Assembly (NCBI GenBank): GCA_051453625.1
Contig: JBOZIK010000001.1
Span: 173,888,598 to 173,938,034, forward strand
Reading direction: 5' to 3'
Origin: Welwitschia mirabilis
Lineage: Eukaryota; Gnetophyta; Gnetopsida; Welwitschiales
DNA: 49,437 nucleotides
The notes beneath the pieces were generated by a model. The model saw only the letters and a program-made list of their open reading frames with translations. It made no database searches and was not told where the DNA came from. Each line of letters starts with the position of its first letter. Positions within the stretch are counted from its first letter, which is position 1. This document shows, piece by piece, positions 31,643-43,306 of the stretch. Made by a program: the position numbers and the translations under genes.

Positions 31643-34600
31643 TACTAGAGTGTATATTCTTCTATATATATACATACATACATACATATATATATATATA
31701 TAAAGATTTATTAAGGTAGAAAGGATTATAAAAATATGCACCACAACAAACCTATGCCTAATTAGAATCTTATGTTTAGTTTATGCTTGTCATTAGAGTC
31801 TAAGATTATGTCAATAAGGATAGGATCATATATGGTAGATAAAATGTGATAAATAGAGTAGTTAAGTTTTATATTCTTTTAATATTAATTATCTAAAAAT
31901 ATTTATTTTGATAATAAAATGTGTTTTTATGCCCATCATTAGCATCTATGATTGACCAATGTGGATAGACTACTAAATAGTACAGAGAATATAACTAATG
32001 GAGATGTATGATGAGGTTCTTATAATAAGGTTCATGATACTATTTATTGTTTTAACCTCATGTAAAAATATTTCTCAAGTCAAGGCTTCTATAACTATAA
32101 AATTGGTTACTACTAATTACTTATATTGCATGTTTAGTTATTTCCTTACTTGTTTTTATGTGATAATAATATTTTATTATATTTACACTCATCTTATCCC
32201 TTTGTCAACTTGAAGTAAGCCCTTATTAAAGTGTTTCTCACATGCTAAAGTTAGGAATCCTTACAAGTAGTCTAAGGCCATGGTATTATAGAATAATGAT
32301 AACATAATTACTTGCTAACATTGTTTCTTCTTCAATACCATGGGTATCTTATTATAATAATTATAGTTATCATGTTATGAAACATAATAAAAATTAATGA
32401 TTAAAGCTCTTTCTTATGATTCTAACTTGTATTTGATTATTATGCTCGTTTGTTAATGTAAGTTATTAGGGAATGACTAGTAAGGCTTGTAAGCACACTA
32501 TGATCAGATAATTAGGAAAACATGTAAACCTTAGAAAAGCACTAATGGTCTACTTTCCTTTAAAAGTAAGCTATTTTTGTAGTAATTAAGATGGATAAAT
32601 AAACTTTTATTCTTGGAAAATTCTTGTTCATATGCTTCTTTATTGGTTTCTCAACAATTCATGTCAGATCACAAGCTAGGATTTTTAAGATTCTTGAAAA
32701 TCTTGCATGTCCTATTTCATGCCTATGCATGCTTTTTAACTTTTATTGTGGTTTTTAGCATATAGCTTATTTTTCAGGTTTCTTTGCATAAGGGTTCTTT
32801 TGGTTTGATTATAGATTTTTCATTACTTTTCACATTTGAAATTGTATACAGCTTTATATCCTTAATGTCTTTATAAATTATTTTTTTATTATTGGAGATA
32901 TCATTATTCTTTTTTGTTTCTTTTTAAACTCTTTCTTAAAAAAACTTGAGTAAACCCCTTGCTTCTTAAGTTATAAAAGCTAGTATATATAGCTTTTGAA
33001 GACTTTAACTTGATTGTTTATCTATTAGTCTCAGTAATCTGTTATGAGGAATTTCATTTTGAAGTTTTTGTGACCAATCCAAGGTTGAATTGTGTTAACT
33101 TTGTTTTAAAGGTTTTAGTTTATTTTTGCATGTTTCAAACATAAAATACACCATTAACATTTTTGGTTATTCTCATTGTTGTCGTCACCTCTTGACAACA
33201 AATCATCCATTGTCATAGTGCTGATATCACTACAACTTGGTGTCACTACATGCCTTGTTATCACAGTGTCTGGTTGCTTATGTCTAATCAAATACAATCT
33301 TCCACTGCATGTCTTATATCTCTCCCCTTATCTTATTATATTTCTAGACCATGCATGCCTATGTTTTTGGACATTGTTTAATGTCTATGGTTAAGTGTGT
33401 TATACTAGTTCTTGTAAGATTTGGAGTCTTTTTTAGATATTTTGAAGCTTCCTTAGAGATTTGAAGACTTTCTCAAAGCTTTTTGCGACATCTATCTTTG
33501 CTTGGAATCTTGAAGCTTCTAAGGCCACTTCTTATGTCTCCTCTTGAACCTCTTTGGCCTCTTTTTTTTGGCTCTTTTAGGTCTCTTCTTGCAAGAATTT
33601 TTTGAGTTTTTTAGGCTTCTTTTATTTTTGGCCTTTTTTTAATCTTCTTTTTTAAAAGTTTCTTTTTAAGTTTTTTTAATTTTTATTTAAAATTTTTATT
33701 TTTGTTTATGTTGCAAATCTTGACTTGAATTTGACACTCTTGTTTAAGTTGTGTTGTAGCCCTTTTCATTGGTTTTTCAAATAATAGTTAATCCATAGTT
33801 TAAAGTTACAACTACAATATTTAGAGGGTTTATAGCCTACTTGATCTGAGTCATAGCATTTGTTATTGTTAACCTTAAGGTAAGGCTTATAAGACATGTT
33901 GAGTATGGAAGGTATGTTATAAGAACTAAACTAGTGATTCATCCTACTAGAATACTTAGAGGGTTTAGTATTATTACTACTTTTCTACATAATGCTACAC
34001 TTCATTACGTTGGCTTGCTACCTGGAATGTGTCATTTAGCATTTGCAAATACTTCATGGATGTTCTATTCTTTGTAAATTGATAACTCTATGTCTACTAC
34101 TGATATCATTGGGCTCTATAAATAACGACTCAACCTCATTAATAATGACATCCTTGGAATTTGTTTTTTCCTAAAGTTTAATGGGTTCCATGGTCATTTA
34201 TGTTTGTAGTAAGATCATGCTCTTACTGTTTCCTGATAGTGTCTCTCGCATTTTTCATACATGAGAGTAAGATTTCTTGTGAAATAAAGGGTATGATAGA
34301 TTATACTAGTGACACTTACATACTCCATTTTGATGGAAAATCCTTTGAGATTGATATTGTTTCTCACCCTTATAATCTAAAATTAAACCTTATTGTCTAC
34401 CTCTATCACCACCTATGTTGTTATCTACATCATTTCTTTCCTCTGTTACTACCTTCATCACTACTTACATCATTGTCTACTTGTTATCAGTGACCATTTA
34501 CCTTTGAATAGATACCCAAATATTACTTTACTATCTCTTGTAAAGGACTTACCACACTATAAACAATAACCATCAACTTCTTCTTGGGGATAATGTTATA

Positions 34601-36054
34601 TAACCTAAATCTAAACTAAAGCATAAGCTAGTCTTAGGCATTTAGGCCAAAGCAAGTAGAGATAATAGGAATTCAAATCTACTACATGAGGAATTTATAC
34701 CCATCCCGATCATTCAACTTAAAATTGGCACATGTGCTATTTTAGTTAGCTACCTCTTAATTATATCTACATGTGCTATCAATTTTTTCATGTAGATTTA
34801 TGTTTTTGAGTAATCGCTCAGTTTTTGGCTTTATGTTACACATATGCACTTTATCTATTAATTGTTTAGCCATTATTCTCTTTGAATATATATAGGAAGT
34901 TTTTCTCCCCTTATTCCTTTTAGCTCCTTTTTATTTTTTGATAGAGGTTTTAGGCATTTTCTCAAGTATTGTAAGCTTAAAACTCATTTTCAAGTTAAGC
35001 TAGAATGTGGAGCAATACACCTTAATCTTTTTTTCCCCTTCTTCAAAGAATTATTTTGGTGATTTGGATATATTAAGGTAAGTGAGACCTAACTAGTTTA
35101 ACTATATCATAATCATTTCCTTTCCTTTTATATTTTCTGATTGTTTGCTTCCTCTTTTTACACTTAGTAATTTTATTAATCTTGCTTAAGTAATAAAAAG
35201 AAAAATTACATTTCCCTTTAAACCCTTAATATTTTTATTGATGATAAGTTTTAACTCGGAAGGGAATGGAGACCCTTATATAGATAGAGATTTGTGTCAG
35301 GCTTTATATAGTCTTAACTATAATAACTATGAAGTTTGATTCATAGAAAGAATCATATCTCTCTTTAAGTGAAAATGTCTTGGTTATCCTAATGTCTAGT
35401 TTCCTACATTTTCCATAGTAATCAAAGGTTTAATGAGTGAAGGCTAAATGCATAGTGATAGAAGATACTTGAATTTCATCACCAAGGGATATAGGTTTAA
35501 TAATATTTAAAATTTACTAATTCTAAGTAGGTAATCAAAAATTGATAGTGCTCTCCCTTAATAGAGGTATATAGCTGAGGAAATTAAAACTGAATGATGA
35601 CTTGAAAGCCTCACTAATGTGATTCACATTTTGTCTTTTTACTCCATTTGATTTATTCTATCATTTTCATCATTTAATAATCAATTTAGATCCATTTCAT
35701 TAGAAGTTATCTCACTTACAATAAGAAATTTTTAAAAAAGTTAGTTCGCTTTCTTTCTTTTAAGTGTAGGTTTTTACTACCTAATAAGGTTTTTCATATT
35801 TTTATACTATATGATTTAGATAAATCACTCAATTTATAGGCTTGATTTCCTTTCATTGTAATTATACCTCTTAGTTACATAACATTGTCTCTTTTCTTAA
35901 GTTGCATTGTAACTTGAATAGATCACTTGAAATTGTGGATGAGAGCAAGATCCCTTTTCTTTAGACTAAATTATTTCTTGATCTTTTTTCTTTTAATATC
36001 CTTTTTGGAGTTTTAAAAGATTTCTTTATGTGATGAATAGATCATTTTCAGTCA
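31643..36054. other. Unclassified AT-rich DNA between Gypsy and Copia-D
   Basis: No gene supported. Short open frames at 31998-32213, 33176-33394 and 34200-34493 match nothing I know. 33500-33720 is T/C-rich. The Copia-D 5' LTR should lie in the right part. A candidate start is TGTTATATAACC at 34591, with a TATA-like ATATATATAGG at 34889. Its partner LTR would lie beyond the window, so it cannot be tested. Confidence 0.4.
31663..31702. repeat. TA / CATA microsatellite
   Basis: (TA)n, then (CATA)n, then (TA)n just outside the Gypsy 3' LTR. Confidence 0.95.
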
Positions 36055-36070
36055 TAGATATCAGTAAGAC
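36055..36070 (+). promoter_or_regulatory. Possible Copia-D primer binding site
   Basis: TAGATATCAGTAAGAC resembles a decayed TGGTATCAGAGC about 65 bases before the gag ATG and follows a CA dinucleotide. It is weak, and only position and partial identity support it. Confidence 0.25.
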
Positions 36071-36136
36071 CCCTATGATTCTTAACTTTACCTCACAACC
36101 TATCAACTCCCTTTTCGTTATCTTGCTCTTTCCACC

Positions 36137-39100
36137 ATGGCATCTTTATCATCATCTTTTAAAGGAAATTTTTAGTGGTTACTAAAGTCATTCACACCCA
36201 TACTCATTACTGTGATTATGGATAACATCAAGGTTACTCTTTTAGATGTTCAATAATGGGAGGTTTGGCATGATGATTTTATGTCAACCATGTGGATTTA
36301 TGATCATACAAAGAATATTTTGACACATGATTACATACCTCTTTAGGATCAAGATAAAGAAGCTACTTAGCAAGATCTTAATACTATATTGATAAAGATT
36401 ATGTGAAATCTATTACCTATTAATATAAGAAAGTTTAGATCAAAATAAGTTACACCAAACTCTGTCCCTTGTAGAACACATGCTACTCAAGGAATGATCT
36501 AGAGATTCTTACACAAATAGTTTGCATTATGAAAAGGAGAAGATAAGATACTTGATTTCATAGATGCAAATTATCAAGGGAAAGGTAGCAATAATTAACA
36601 CATAAAAATAGGTTTACATTGATCATGTCAACTTAGTCTAATGTTATTTGAAAAATTCCTCTTTATGTAGTTATATTATGTTGCTACATGGTAGTAAGGA
36701 ATTGAATAATATGACTTACATTATGCTTATTAAGAATTATAATTCTAGCAAATCTTAGTTTAACTTCATAAGATCTTCTTCCTCTAATGCTGTATTTAAA
36801 GTTTTCCATCTTAATGATTTTTCTCTTTAACAATTTACTAGTAAATCTCATTTACGAAAGGAAATTCATCATGATAAGGGCAAGGCTCCTTAAAAACAAT
36901 AAAATAAGAAGTTAAATCAAACTTAACAAAACAAGAAGCAAGTATAGAATACTTCCACTCCTAGAATAATAAGTATTGGTTCTTATAATGTGGAAGATAA
37001 GGTAATACCACTAACTTCTGTAGGATTCCTTGGAAAAGATAAAGGCTTCATCTAAGATAAATTCAACGATTAAAGAACTTAATTACTTTAATGATGCTTA
37101 AAATTTTGCATATAATGGAGTATTTAAAAACTTTAACTTTATTAGTATGAATGAATACATCCCTCATGATGAGACATGAATTCTTGATATGAGTGCAACT
37201 CATCACATGACTTATTGGCATGATTATTTTGATGACTTTATTAAAGCTTCAAGTTTTTGCTTTTTTGGTAGATAGAACACCAATTCCTATATAAGTCTAT
37301 GGTTTAGTTAACCTTTAATTAAAATCACCCTTTCCATAGACTATTTCACATGTTCTATATGTTTATTCTTTGACATCACATCTTCTATTACTTTTAAATT
37401 TGTTGTAAAAAGATCACTCTATTTTCATGATGAAGAACTCAGTGAATATTTATAATAGTAATCAAAAACTAGTTTCAAAAGGCTGCATGGATGTAAAGAT
37501 TACTCATCTTCATGGATGTATTATAATATGAACTATTGTAATCAAAGTTTTACAAGATGAAATTTCTTTTTCATTACTGTGGCATGCCTAAATAGGACAT
37601 TCTAATTCTTATATAATAAATGTAACACATAAGAATGATCACTAGCTTCTTTCAGCCATTCCATGGGATTTTCCTTAGTGTGAATCATGTATTATAGGCA
37701 AAGAAACTAGACAATAGCTTTCACCAAGTAAATGGTATATCAATTAAAAGCTTTTACTTATTTACTTATTCATATATATATATATATATATAGACTTATG
37801 CTAGTCTTCATTATCCATAGAGTTTGTTACTATATATCCTTTAGTAATGACTATTGTTGAATGGATTGGGTATACTTCATTATATCCAAATCACAAACTT
37901 TGGATATTTTTAAAAAAATTAAAACTGAAGTAGAAAATCCAACCAACTATAAAATTAAAAGTTTCTACTTAGATAATGATGGCAAGTATACATATACTAA
38001 GTTTAAATGCTTTATTTCTTTTGAACAGATTCAAAATTTAAAGAGGTTCATTGCCAATTGATTTAATCATACTATTATGGATAAGATACATTTCATGATG
38101 TCTTCTGGTGATTGCAAGACCAATCTTTATAATGAAGTAGTGAACGAAGCAATACATTTCAACAATCATATTGGTTGATACACTAAAAAAGGGAGTATTT
38201 CCAAGTAAAAGTAGGAGGAGTACAAGCTGAAGTTATACCAATTTCATATTTTTATTTTTAAGTGCAACATCCACACACTAAACAAACATCATAACAAATT
38301 TGAAGCACATGCTTACATTGGCATCTTTGCCAAATATCTAACTAACCAAAAGGTTTATTGAGTGTATCTTTTAAACCATTGTAAGATCATTATTTCTCAT
38401 GATGTCATCTTTATAGATACTTCAAATAATGATTCTTAGCTTAAAGCTTCAAATATTCATTCTTCCTCTAACCCACTAATGATATTGAATGCTCAAAATC
38501 CAAGAGTTGAGGGGGGAGATATGGCCATCAATAATTCTTCAAATCATTCTATTAGCATTTCTACTTTACAACCCATAGGAATTAAGAAAATTAGTGCTCA
38601 TAGCATCCTTGATCATTATTCCAATAATAATTTAATCAGGTCTCTGATGCAAGAAGCTAATACTATCCAAATATATCATTGAAGTACTTGGCTATGGTCT
38701 ATTCTTCAAGATGTTCACAATGATGAGAAGGGTAAAGCTAGAGCTAAATATGGCTTGCATGCATCTCATGATGATAATGATAATGAACTCCACTTAACCT
38801 TTGATGGTTAACCAACCTCAGTTTAAAATGTTACTTAACGTGATCATTGGATGAAAGCCATGTAAGAAAGATATGATAGTCTTATTGAAAATGATACTTG
38901 GAAGTTAGTAGAACTTCTGTTAAGGTACATAATGTTCTCTAACAAATGGATTTTCAGTAATAAACAAAATTTTGACAACATCCTTAAGAGACATAAATCT
39001 TGGCTTATTACTATAGGCGTATGGTTGAAGAAAGGACTTGATTACATTGAAATCTTTGAATCAGTAGTAAAATAGGCTATCATTAAAATCATGATTACCT

Positions 39101-39176
39101 TGATAGCATAAAGAAGATTAAAGCTTCATTAATTGGACATAAATACTGCATCCCTTTATGGAGATTTAAAAGAAGA
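36137..39176 (+). pseudogene. Copia-D left half: gag, protease, integrase and start of reverse transcriptase
   Basis: Plus-strand Ty1/Copia remnant. The gag-like frame opens MASLSSSFKGNF at 36137 and stays in frame for about 290 bases, apart from TAG/TAA/TGA stops. The protease site is 'LDMSATHHMT' near 37183 (DSGA expected). Pre-integrase has 'LWHA' plus 'IGHSNS' near 37578 and CESCIIGKETRQ near 37678. The integrase core frame (37861-38061) has 'MDWVYFIISKSQTLDIFKKI' and FYLDNDGKY. The end of integrase reads 'KVYCVYLLNHCKIIISHDVIF'-like near 38355. RT starts near 38850 with 'NDTWKLVELL', then 'GLDYIEIFESVVK' near 39036 and INTASLYGDLKE near 39140. It stops exactly at the CACTA terminus at 39177. 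Confidence 0.85.
37772..37792. repeat. TA microsatellite inside Copia-D
   Basis: About ten TA units between the pre-integrase domain and the integrase core. Confidence 0.95.
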
Positions 39177-39188
39177 CACTACAAGAAA
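39177..39188 (+). repeat. CACTA left terminal inverted repeat
   Basis: CACTACAAGAAA, the classic plant CACTA end. The complementary end would be in the gap at 48083-48540. Confidence 0.88.
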
Positions 39189-39189
39189 T

Positions 39190-39565
39190 ATAAGATTAAG
39201 CCATTTCTAAAATGTCTTAAAAGTTATTAAAAAATGCCTTAAAAGCTGTTAAGACATTTCTTCATAAAATGCTTTAAAAAACCTCACTTTAAAAGCCTAT
39301 ATGCTTTTAAGGAATTTCCAAGGCATTTTAATAAAAACGTCTTAAAAGGTTTTTTGAGGCCTTTTTTTAGGAAAAACCATAAAAGGATTTTTGGGGCGTT
39401 TTTGTAAAGAAACGCCTTAAAAATCCTTTCGAAGTGTTTTCCTATAGAAAACCCTCAAAAGGACATTTGAGGGTTTTTTTTTTTTTAAGGAAAAGCCTTA
39501 AATTCCATTTTGGGGGATTCATTTTTATATTTTGAGGCATTTTATCAAATAAATGCCTTACAAGG
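39190..39565. repeat. CACTA left subterminal repeat array
   Basis: Many copies, in both orientations, of a motif related to AAATGCCTTAAAA. Several pair as hairpins, for example GGCGTTT against AAACGCC at 39396-39415 and AGGCATTTTAT against ATAAATGCCT at 39535-39559. In En/Spm-like elements such arrays are the binding sites of the small transposon protein (TNPA type); that role is inferred here. Confidence 0.8.
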
Positions 39566-40564
39566 TGTCACCTGGGGGGAAAGGAATGATAATAATAATA
39601 AAATAAATGCTTCTATGATGCGTTAGCATATCCCTAAATCATGATGTGGTCCTTTGGTTGGAGATTTTTTGGTAAGTTTGTGTGGAAAGGAACTAAAGGA
39701 TAGCTAGAAAATTAAATATTGGCACACAGAAGTGAAAATTGCAAAGCAAACAATGTAGCGAAGAGTTTACTCCCAAACACTAAGGGCGTCCTTTAGGCTA
39801 AAAGGAAGGAGGTCCTATAAAAGGAGGTTAAATAGGAACAAGAGAGGAATTAAGGGTTTGCTTATTGGAATGATTGTATTATTAAGTTTGTTTAGATGAT
39901 TTTGGATTTTTCATGCAACGAAATGAGGGAGAAACCATTATAAATTATAGTATCAATTCAAATGGTTGACAGAACACACATTACGAATTAAAAATAATTC
40001 ATGTAAGCTTAACATATCCATAAAAATAAATAAAGGCTATTGATTAATAAGAAAAGAAAACTAAGAGAGAGAAAATATCAATTATGAATTAAATGATGTC
40101 CCAATATAGCATATCACACGTTTAGTACACTCTGGAAGAAATCAATTGATAAGTAAGTAGTACCTAATTATGAAAAACTAGTTCCAAGTAGCAGTTCCAC
40201 AGTATGCAAAGTTTGATCCATTTTACTTACATCTTTTAGTGGAGTATTACCTATAAAAAGAATTTGAAAAAAAACATAAGATTCATAACAGAATAATTAA
40301 AAATGAAAGCATGGAGAGACATATAGTAAGGGTCTTATAAAGATGGACATATTGTTATAACAATATGGATTCAAAATCAGAGGCTATAAATAGAAAGATC
40401 AAAAAAAAAAAAATGAGGTGAATCACATAAAATTTGAAGGTTAATACTATGAGAAGGCTAATGCTTAGCTTCTCCAAGAAGGAAAAAAGTGAAAGGAATA
40501 AAGAATTGCATGAAAAAATGCAATTAAAGATAAAACATTAAAAAAAAGTCTTAAAAGTTATTCA
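39566..40564. other. CACTA interior, left part
   Basis: No protein recognised. A TATAAAAG box at 39816-39823 in a locally less AT-rich stretch could be a promoter reading rightward. Downstream exons of the captured aminotransferase gene would be expected on the minus strand here (C-terminal part), but I could not read them. Confidence 0.4.
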
Positions 40565-41385
40565 AAGGAAAAGTCTTCACTATGGGCTTTTAAAGCATCA
40601 TAAAGCTAAGAGGTACCTCTTGATTATATGATCAACCATGCTTTTAAACTACATAGTCCCCTATTACTATAGATATAGAAAATTAAAAGTTATTTTAGTA
40701 GCGTAGATGTCATAAAATTTACAATGCAATGTCAAAGGAAAAATTAGATCCAAAATTTATACCTATCACTTAGAATGGTTGCTGTAATGAAAGCCCCATG
40801 GTTGGAAAGGTTTGAATACATAAGACACATTACCACCTTTAGCCAGCTATTGACTTTGCTTACTACATCTAAACTATTATAGACCTAAAACAAATTACTA
40901 TTTGCTTAGATACCATGAAAACTAACATGGGAAAAAATGGATTTTTTTCATAATATTATAATGTTTAGACTCTTATAATGCTAAGTGCACCTATAGACTC
41001 TTCATATATACCCATATTCTTAGCATAACTCTATGTGATGAGACATTCACCACCATCTGCTATAAATAAACATATAGTGATACATCTTTAATAAGGCTTT
41101 CACTTACAAAACCCTAAATCATAGTAAAAAGCCGTGATTTTACATTGGAAAAACCATAACAAGATTACTATAAGAAATCAAATAAATGAAAGCTGTATTT
41201 TCCAAATATTTTCTATGATTATTGCTAAAATATCAACCTAATAGGCATTATCAAAAAATGGCAGAATGATTTTCTTTCTTACTAATTGAGGGATCCCTTT
41301 CCATTGATCTTTTATTGGGTCTACACCAGTGGGATTATGAGCATAGGCACCACTTGGAGCTACTTCAAGATCTTCAAGCATACCT
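40565..41385 (-). pseudogene. Captured aspartate aminotransferase gene fragment, four exons with introns
   Basis: Piece of a PLP-dependent aspartate aminotransferase (aspartate + 2-oxoglutarate to oxaloacetate + glutamate), resembling the plant mitochondrial type. Minus-strand exons: A 41385-41238, [12 protein letters not shown] then 'AHNPTGVDP' and LPFFDNAY; B 41113-40971, 'GFVSESLIKD', ADGGECL and 'SYAKNMGIY', which holds the PLP-binding Lys; C 40870-40763, 'DVVSKVNSWLKVVMCLMYSN' then HGAFITATILSDR; D about 40652-40565, a weaker match with LKA and LYDALKA. Exons A to D are in gene order and keep introns with GT/AG ends (124 bp between A and B), so genomic DNA was captured, not cDNA. Broken by TAG at 41238 and 41031 (both at expected CAG), an in-frame loss of about six residues before AHNPTG, and a frameshift in exon B. 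N- and C-terminal thirds were not found. Confidence 0.85.
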
Positions 41386-42606
41386 CTAAAGCATACAACG
41401 TGTTTTGAGAGCTAAACAGGATTAAGCGAATGCAATGATTTTTGTATCAACTATTAAATTTGATAAAAATTATATACATTTTCTATTTTGAAAACCAGAG
41501 AATAATTATTATAAACCTGAGATTGGGAATGTGGTTATCACAAAAATAAATATTACTACAATGTGAGTTAGTATTGACAACATGAAAGAGTGTGTGATGA
41601 GGGCTTGGTAATCAATACTCTTGTTCTAACATCATAATAATGATCAAGTCTAAACATTCTAAATCTATAAAAACTACAATAAAAAACGCTTCTTTTCTTG
41701 GTTGTTACCATCATTAATTACTAAAAGCTTCATTCCCAAGGTTAGTTTTACCTCCCACATGTCTTTCATGGAAAACAGTTCTTCGTTTTTGTCTTTATAG
41801 GTATTTTTCTTCTAGCCACTGGACATTGATACATAGAAATATATCAACGGCGAGTGGATAGAGGGGGAATAAACCACATAATTAATAAAATGTAGTAAAT
41901 ACTTTAGGAGAACGGAAAGCAAGGAACGAAACTTATGAGCCACTACAACCCTCCGAAAGTATGGAAGATGAGCTATTGCTCCCATTAGGAATCGTCTTAG
42001 TCCATCATGCAAGGACAAGTTGACTATGCCATATGTGCTAATTCCAGTTCCCTAAGAAACGCATCAAATTTGGTGTTGACAAATGGTTTTTCAAGGGCTT
42101 CTAAAAGTCAGGAATCAATCAGTCAGTAAACGGGGAGATTCATGTGCATAAAGCTCTGTAAGTGAGAGCCGAAAGAAGGCCTTCATTGTAAAGCCCGTAA
42201 GTAAGCATTATCAGTGCGGGAAGGGCATTTGTTGTCACAAATATGTTGTTTAGTTCAAAGAAGGATTTTCTCAGCGTATGATGTGACTGTAGTTGTACCA
42301 TAAATGAACTTCAAAATTGAATCAGAATCGTTTTGCTGAAATTTTGAATACAAAATTGAATCAGAATCGTTTCATCTTGTTAAATGACTTAGAATCCGAA
42401 TCTTTGAGGTATGAACACATCGTGAATCCAATGGATAGAAGAAAAATACCATGAATCTTTGAGTTGCAAACCAACTCTGGATGTTGTTAATTTGCATGTT
42501 ATTTTGGCTAGTACATCTATATTTCTTCATTCAAATCATGATGGAGGAATGTTGTCTTTATAAGTAACTATTCTAGCTTTAAATCCAAGCAAACAAAAGG
42601 GGACTA
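41386..42606 (-). other. CACTA interior: gene-like minus-strand frames, unidentified
   Basis: 41812-42018 has an uninterrupted minus frame of 68 residues (GLRRFLMGAIAHLPYFRRVV near its start). 42060-42280 has frames such as 'NNIFVTTNALPALIMLTYGL'. Base composition is less AT-rich than the surroundings, as in host coding DNA. I cannot assign a family. They may be further captured exons or earlier exons of the aminotransferase; the sequence does not decide. A direct repeat (AAAATTGAATCAGAATCGTTT) occurs at 42313 and 42352. Confidence 0.35.
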
Positions 42607-42661
42607 ATACCAACCAACTATTATTTGTGCCTCTAAAAGAGCACAAATAATAGTTGGTATA
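42607..42661. repeat. Perfect-stem hairpin
   Basis: ACCAACTATTATTTGTGC (42613-42630) is exactly complementary to 42641-42658. With one bulged base the stem continues through CTCT/AGAG to a tiny A-rich loop. A 4-base slip lets the outer ATACC also pair. It could be the tip of a small foldback element. Confidence 0.9.
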
Positions 42662-42665
42662 AATT

Positions 42666-42757
42666 CCATGTGCAAGCTACCTATTTTTTTAAACATCATT
42701 ACTTCTCATTCCATTTGCAATCCACCTATTTTGCAAACATCATTACTTCTCATGGTT
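42666..42757. repeat. 45-base tandem duplication
   Basis: The unit starting CCATGTGCAAG at 42666 recurs as CCATTTGCAAT at 42711. Both contain ACATCATTACTTCTCAT. Confidence 0.8.
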
Positions 42758-42994
42758 TCTAATATCTAGGTAAGTAACAAGAATTAAGTCAACTATTTCA
42801 TATTCATTTGCTATTTTGTAATCATCTCAAATGTGAAAAGTGAAAACATCTTGTCTTATTAACAAAATATTATATGCAAAGGCAAGAAGATTATTTAATG
42901 TGTTCCACTTACACATAAATGAATTAGAAGAATTATCATATAAAGCTTTGTTAAACTTCATGTTAATGATGTGTACCAATGTTCTAAAGCCAGC

Positions 42995-43306
42995 CTAGTC
43001 ATCCATTAGCCGAGAAAGTTGTGTTCTCTTAGAATCAACCAAACATGGATGTGCCTTTAAATACATATCAATTGCACAGTATAAAGCATCATCCAAAGGG
43101 CTAGCATAATCTAGAAGAGCCGCTACTAATGACTAAAATTTGAGTAGATTTAAGTTCACGTCTGATGCAATTTATATAAGCTAACTATCCATCAATTTTG
43201 CCACCACCATACTGATTGGTGTAAGTGATGGAGAACCAATCAAATTTCCATTATCATTACACAATGAAGATTGCCCTTCTGCATCTTGATCAAAGAGAAA
43301 ATGAGT
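42995..43306 (-). pseudogene. Captured NPH3-domain gene fragment (BTB/POZ-NPH3 family)
   Basis: Piece of an NPH3/RPT2-like protein, a plant family of BTB adaptor proteins used in phototropism and auxin transport signalling. One minus-strand frame reads FLFDQDAEGQSSL, 'GSPSLTPISMVVAKLMDS', IASDVNLNLLKF, 'SLVAALLDYASPLDDALY', then CAIDMYLKAHPCLVDSKRTQ and LSRLMDD. These match, in order, the family blocks VAKLIDGYL, DVNLKLPKFQSL, PDYARPLDDGLY, RAIDIYLKAHP and LCRLMDCQ. Stops interrupt it (TAG at 43181 and 43133, TAA between, TAG at 42995). The one at 43133 stands for the Gln of KFQSL (CAG to TAG). There is no frameshift. The BTB domain and the rest of NPH3 are missing, and sequence on both sides is unrelated to the family as far as I can tell. 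Confidence 0.82.

Noticed and set aside
31663-31702. TA/CATA run as a CRISPR-like or functional repeat
   Set aside because: Simple microsatellite; no spaced repeats anywhere in the window resemble a CRISPR array, which would not be expected in a plant.
32280-32400. Inverted CCATGGTATT / AATACCATGG pair
   Set aside because: The neighbouring blocks are in the wrong order to extend the hairpin; probably chance.
33176-34493. Small plus-strand frames at 33176-33394 and 34200-34493
   Set aside because: Cys/Leu/Phe-rich with no domain, no neighbouring exon signal and base composition the same as non-coding surroundings.
34591-35090. Copia-D 5' LTR starting at TGTTATATAACC
   Set aside because: The matching 3' LTR would be outside the window and no good primer site follows; it cannot be supported.
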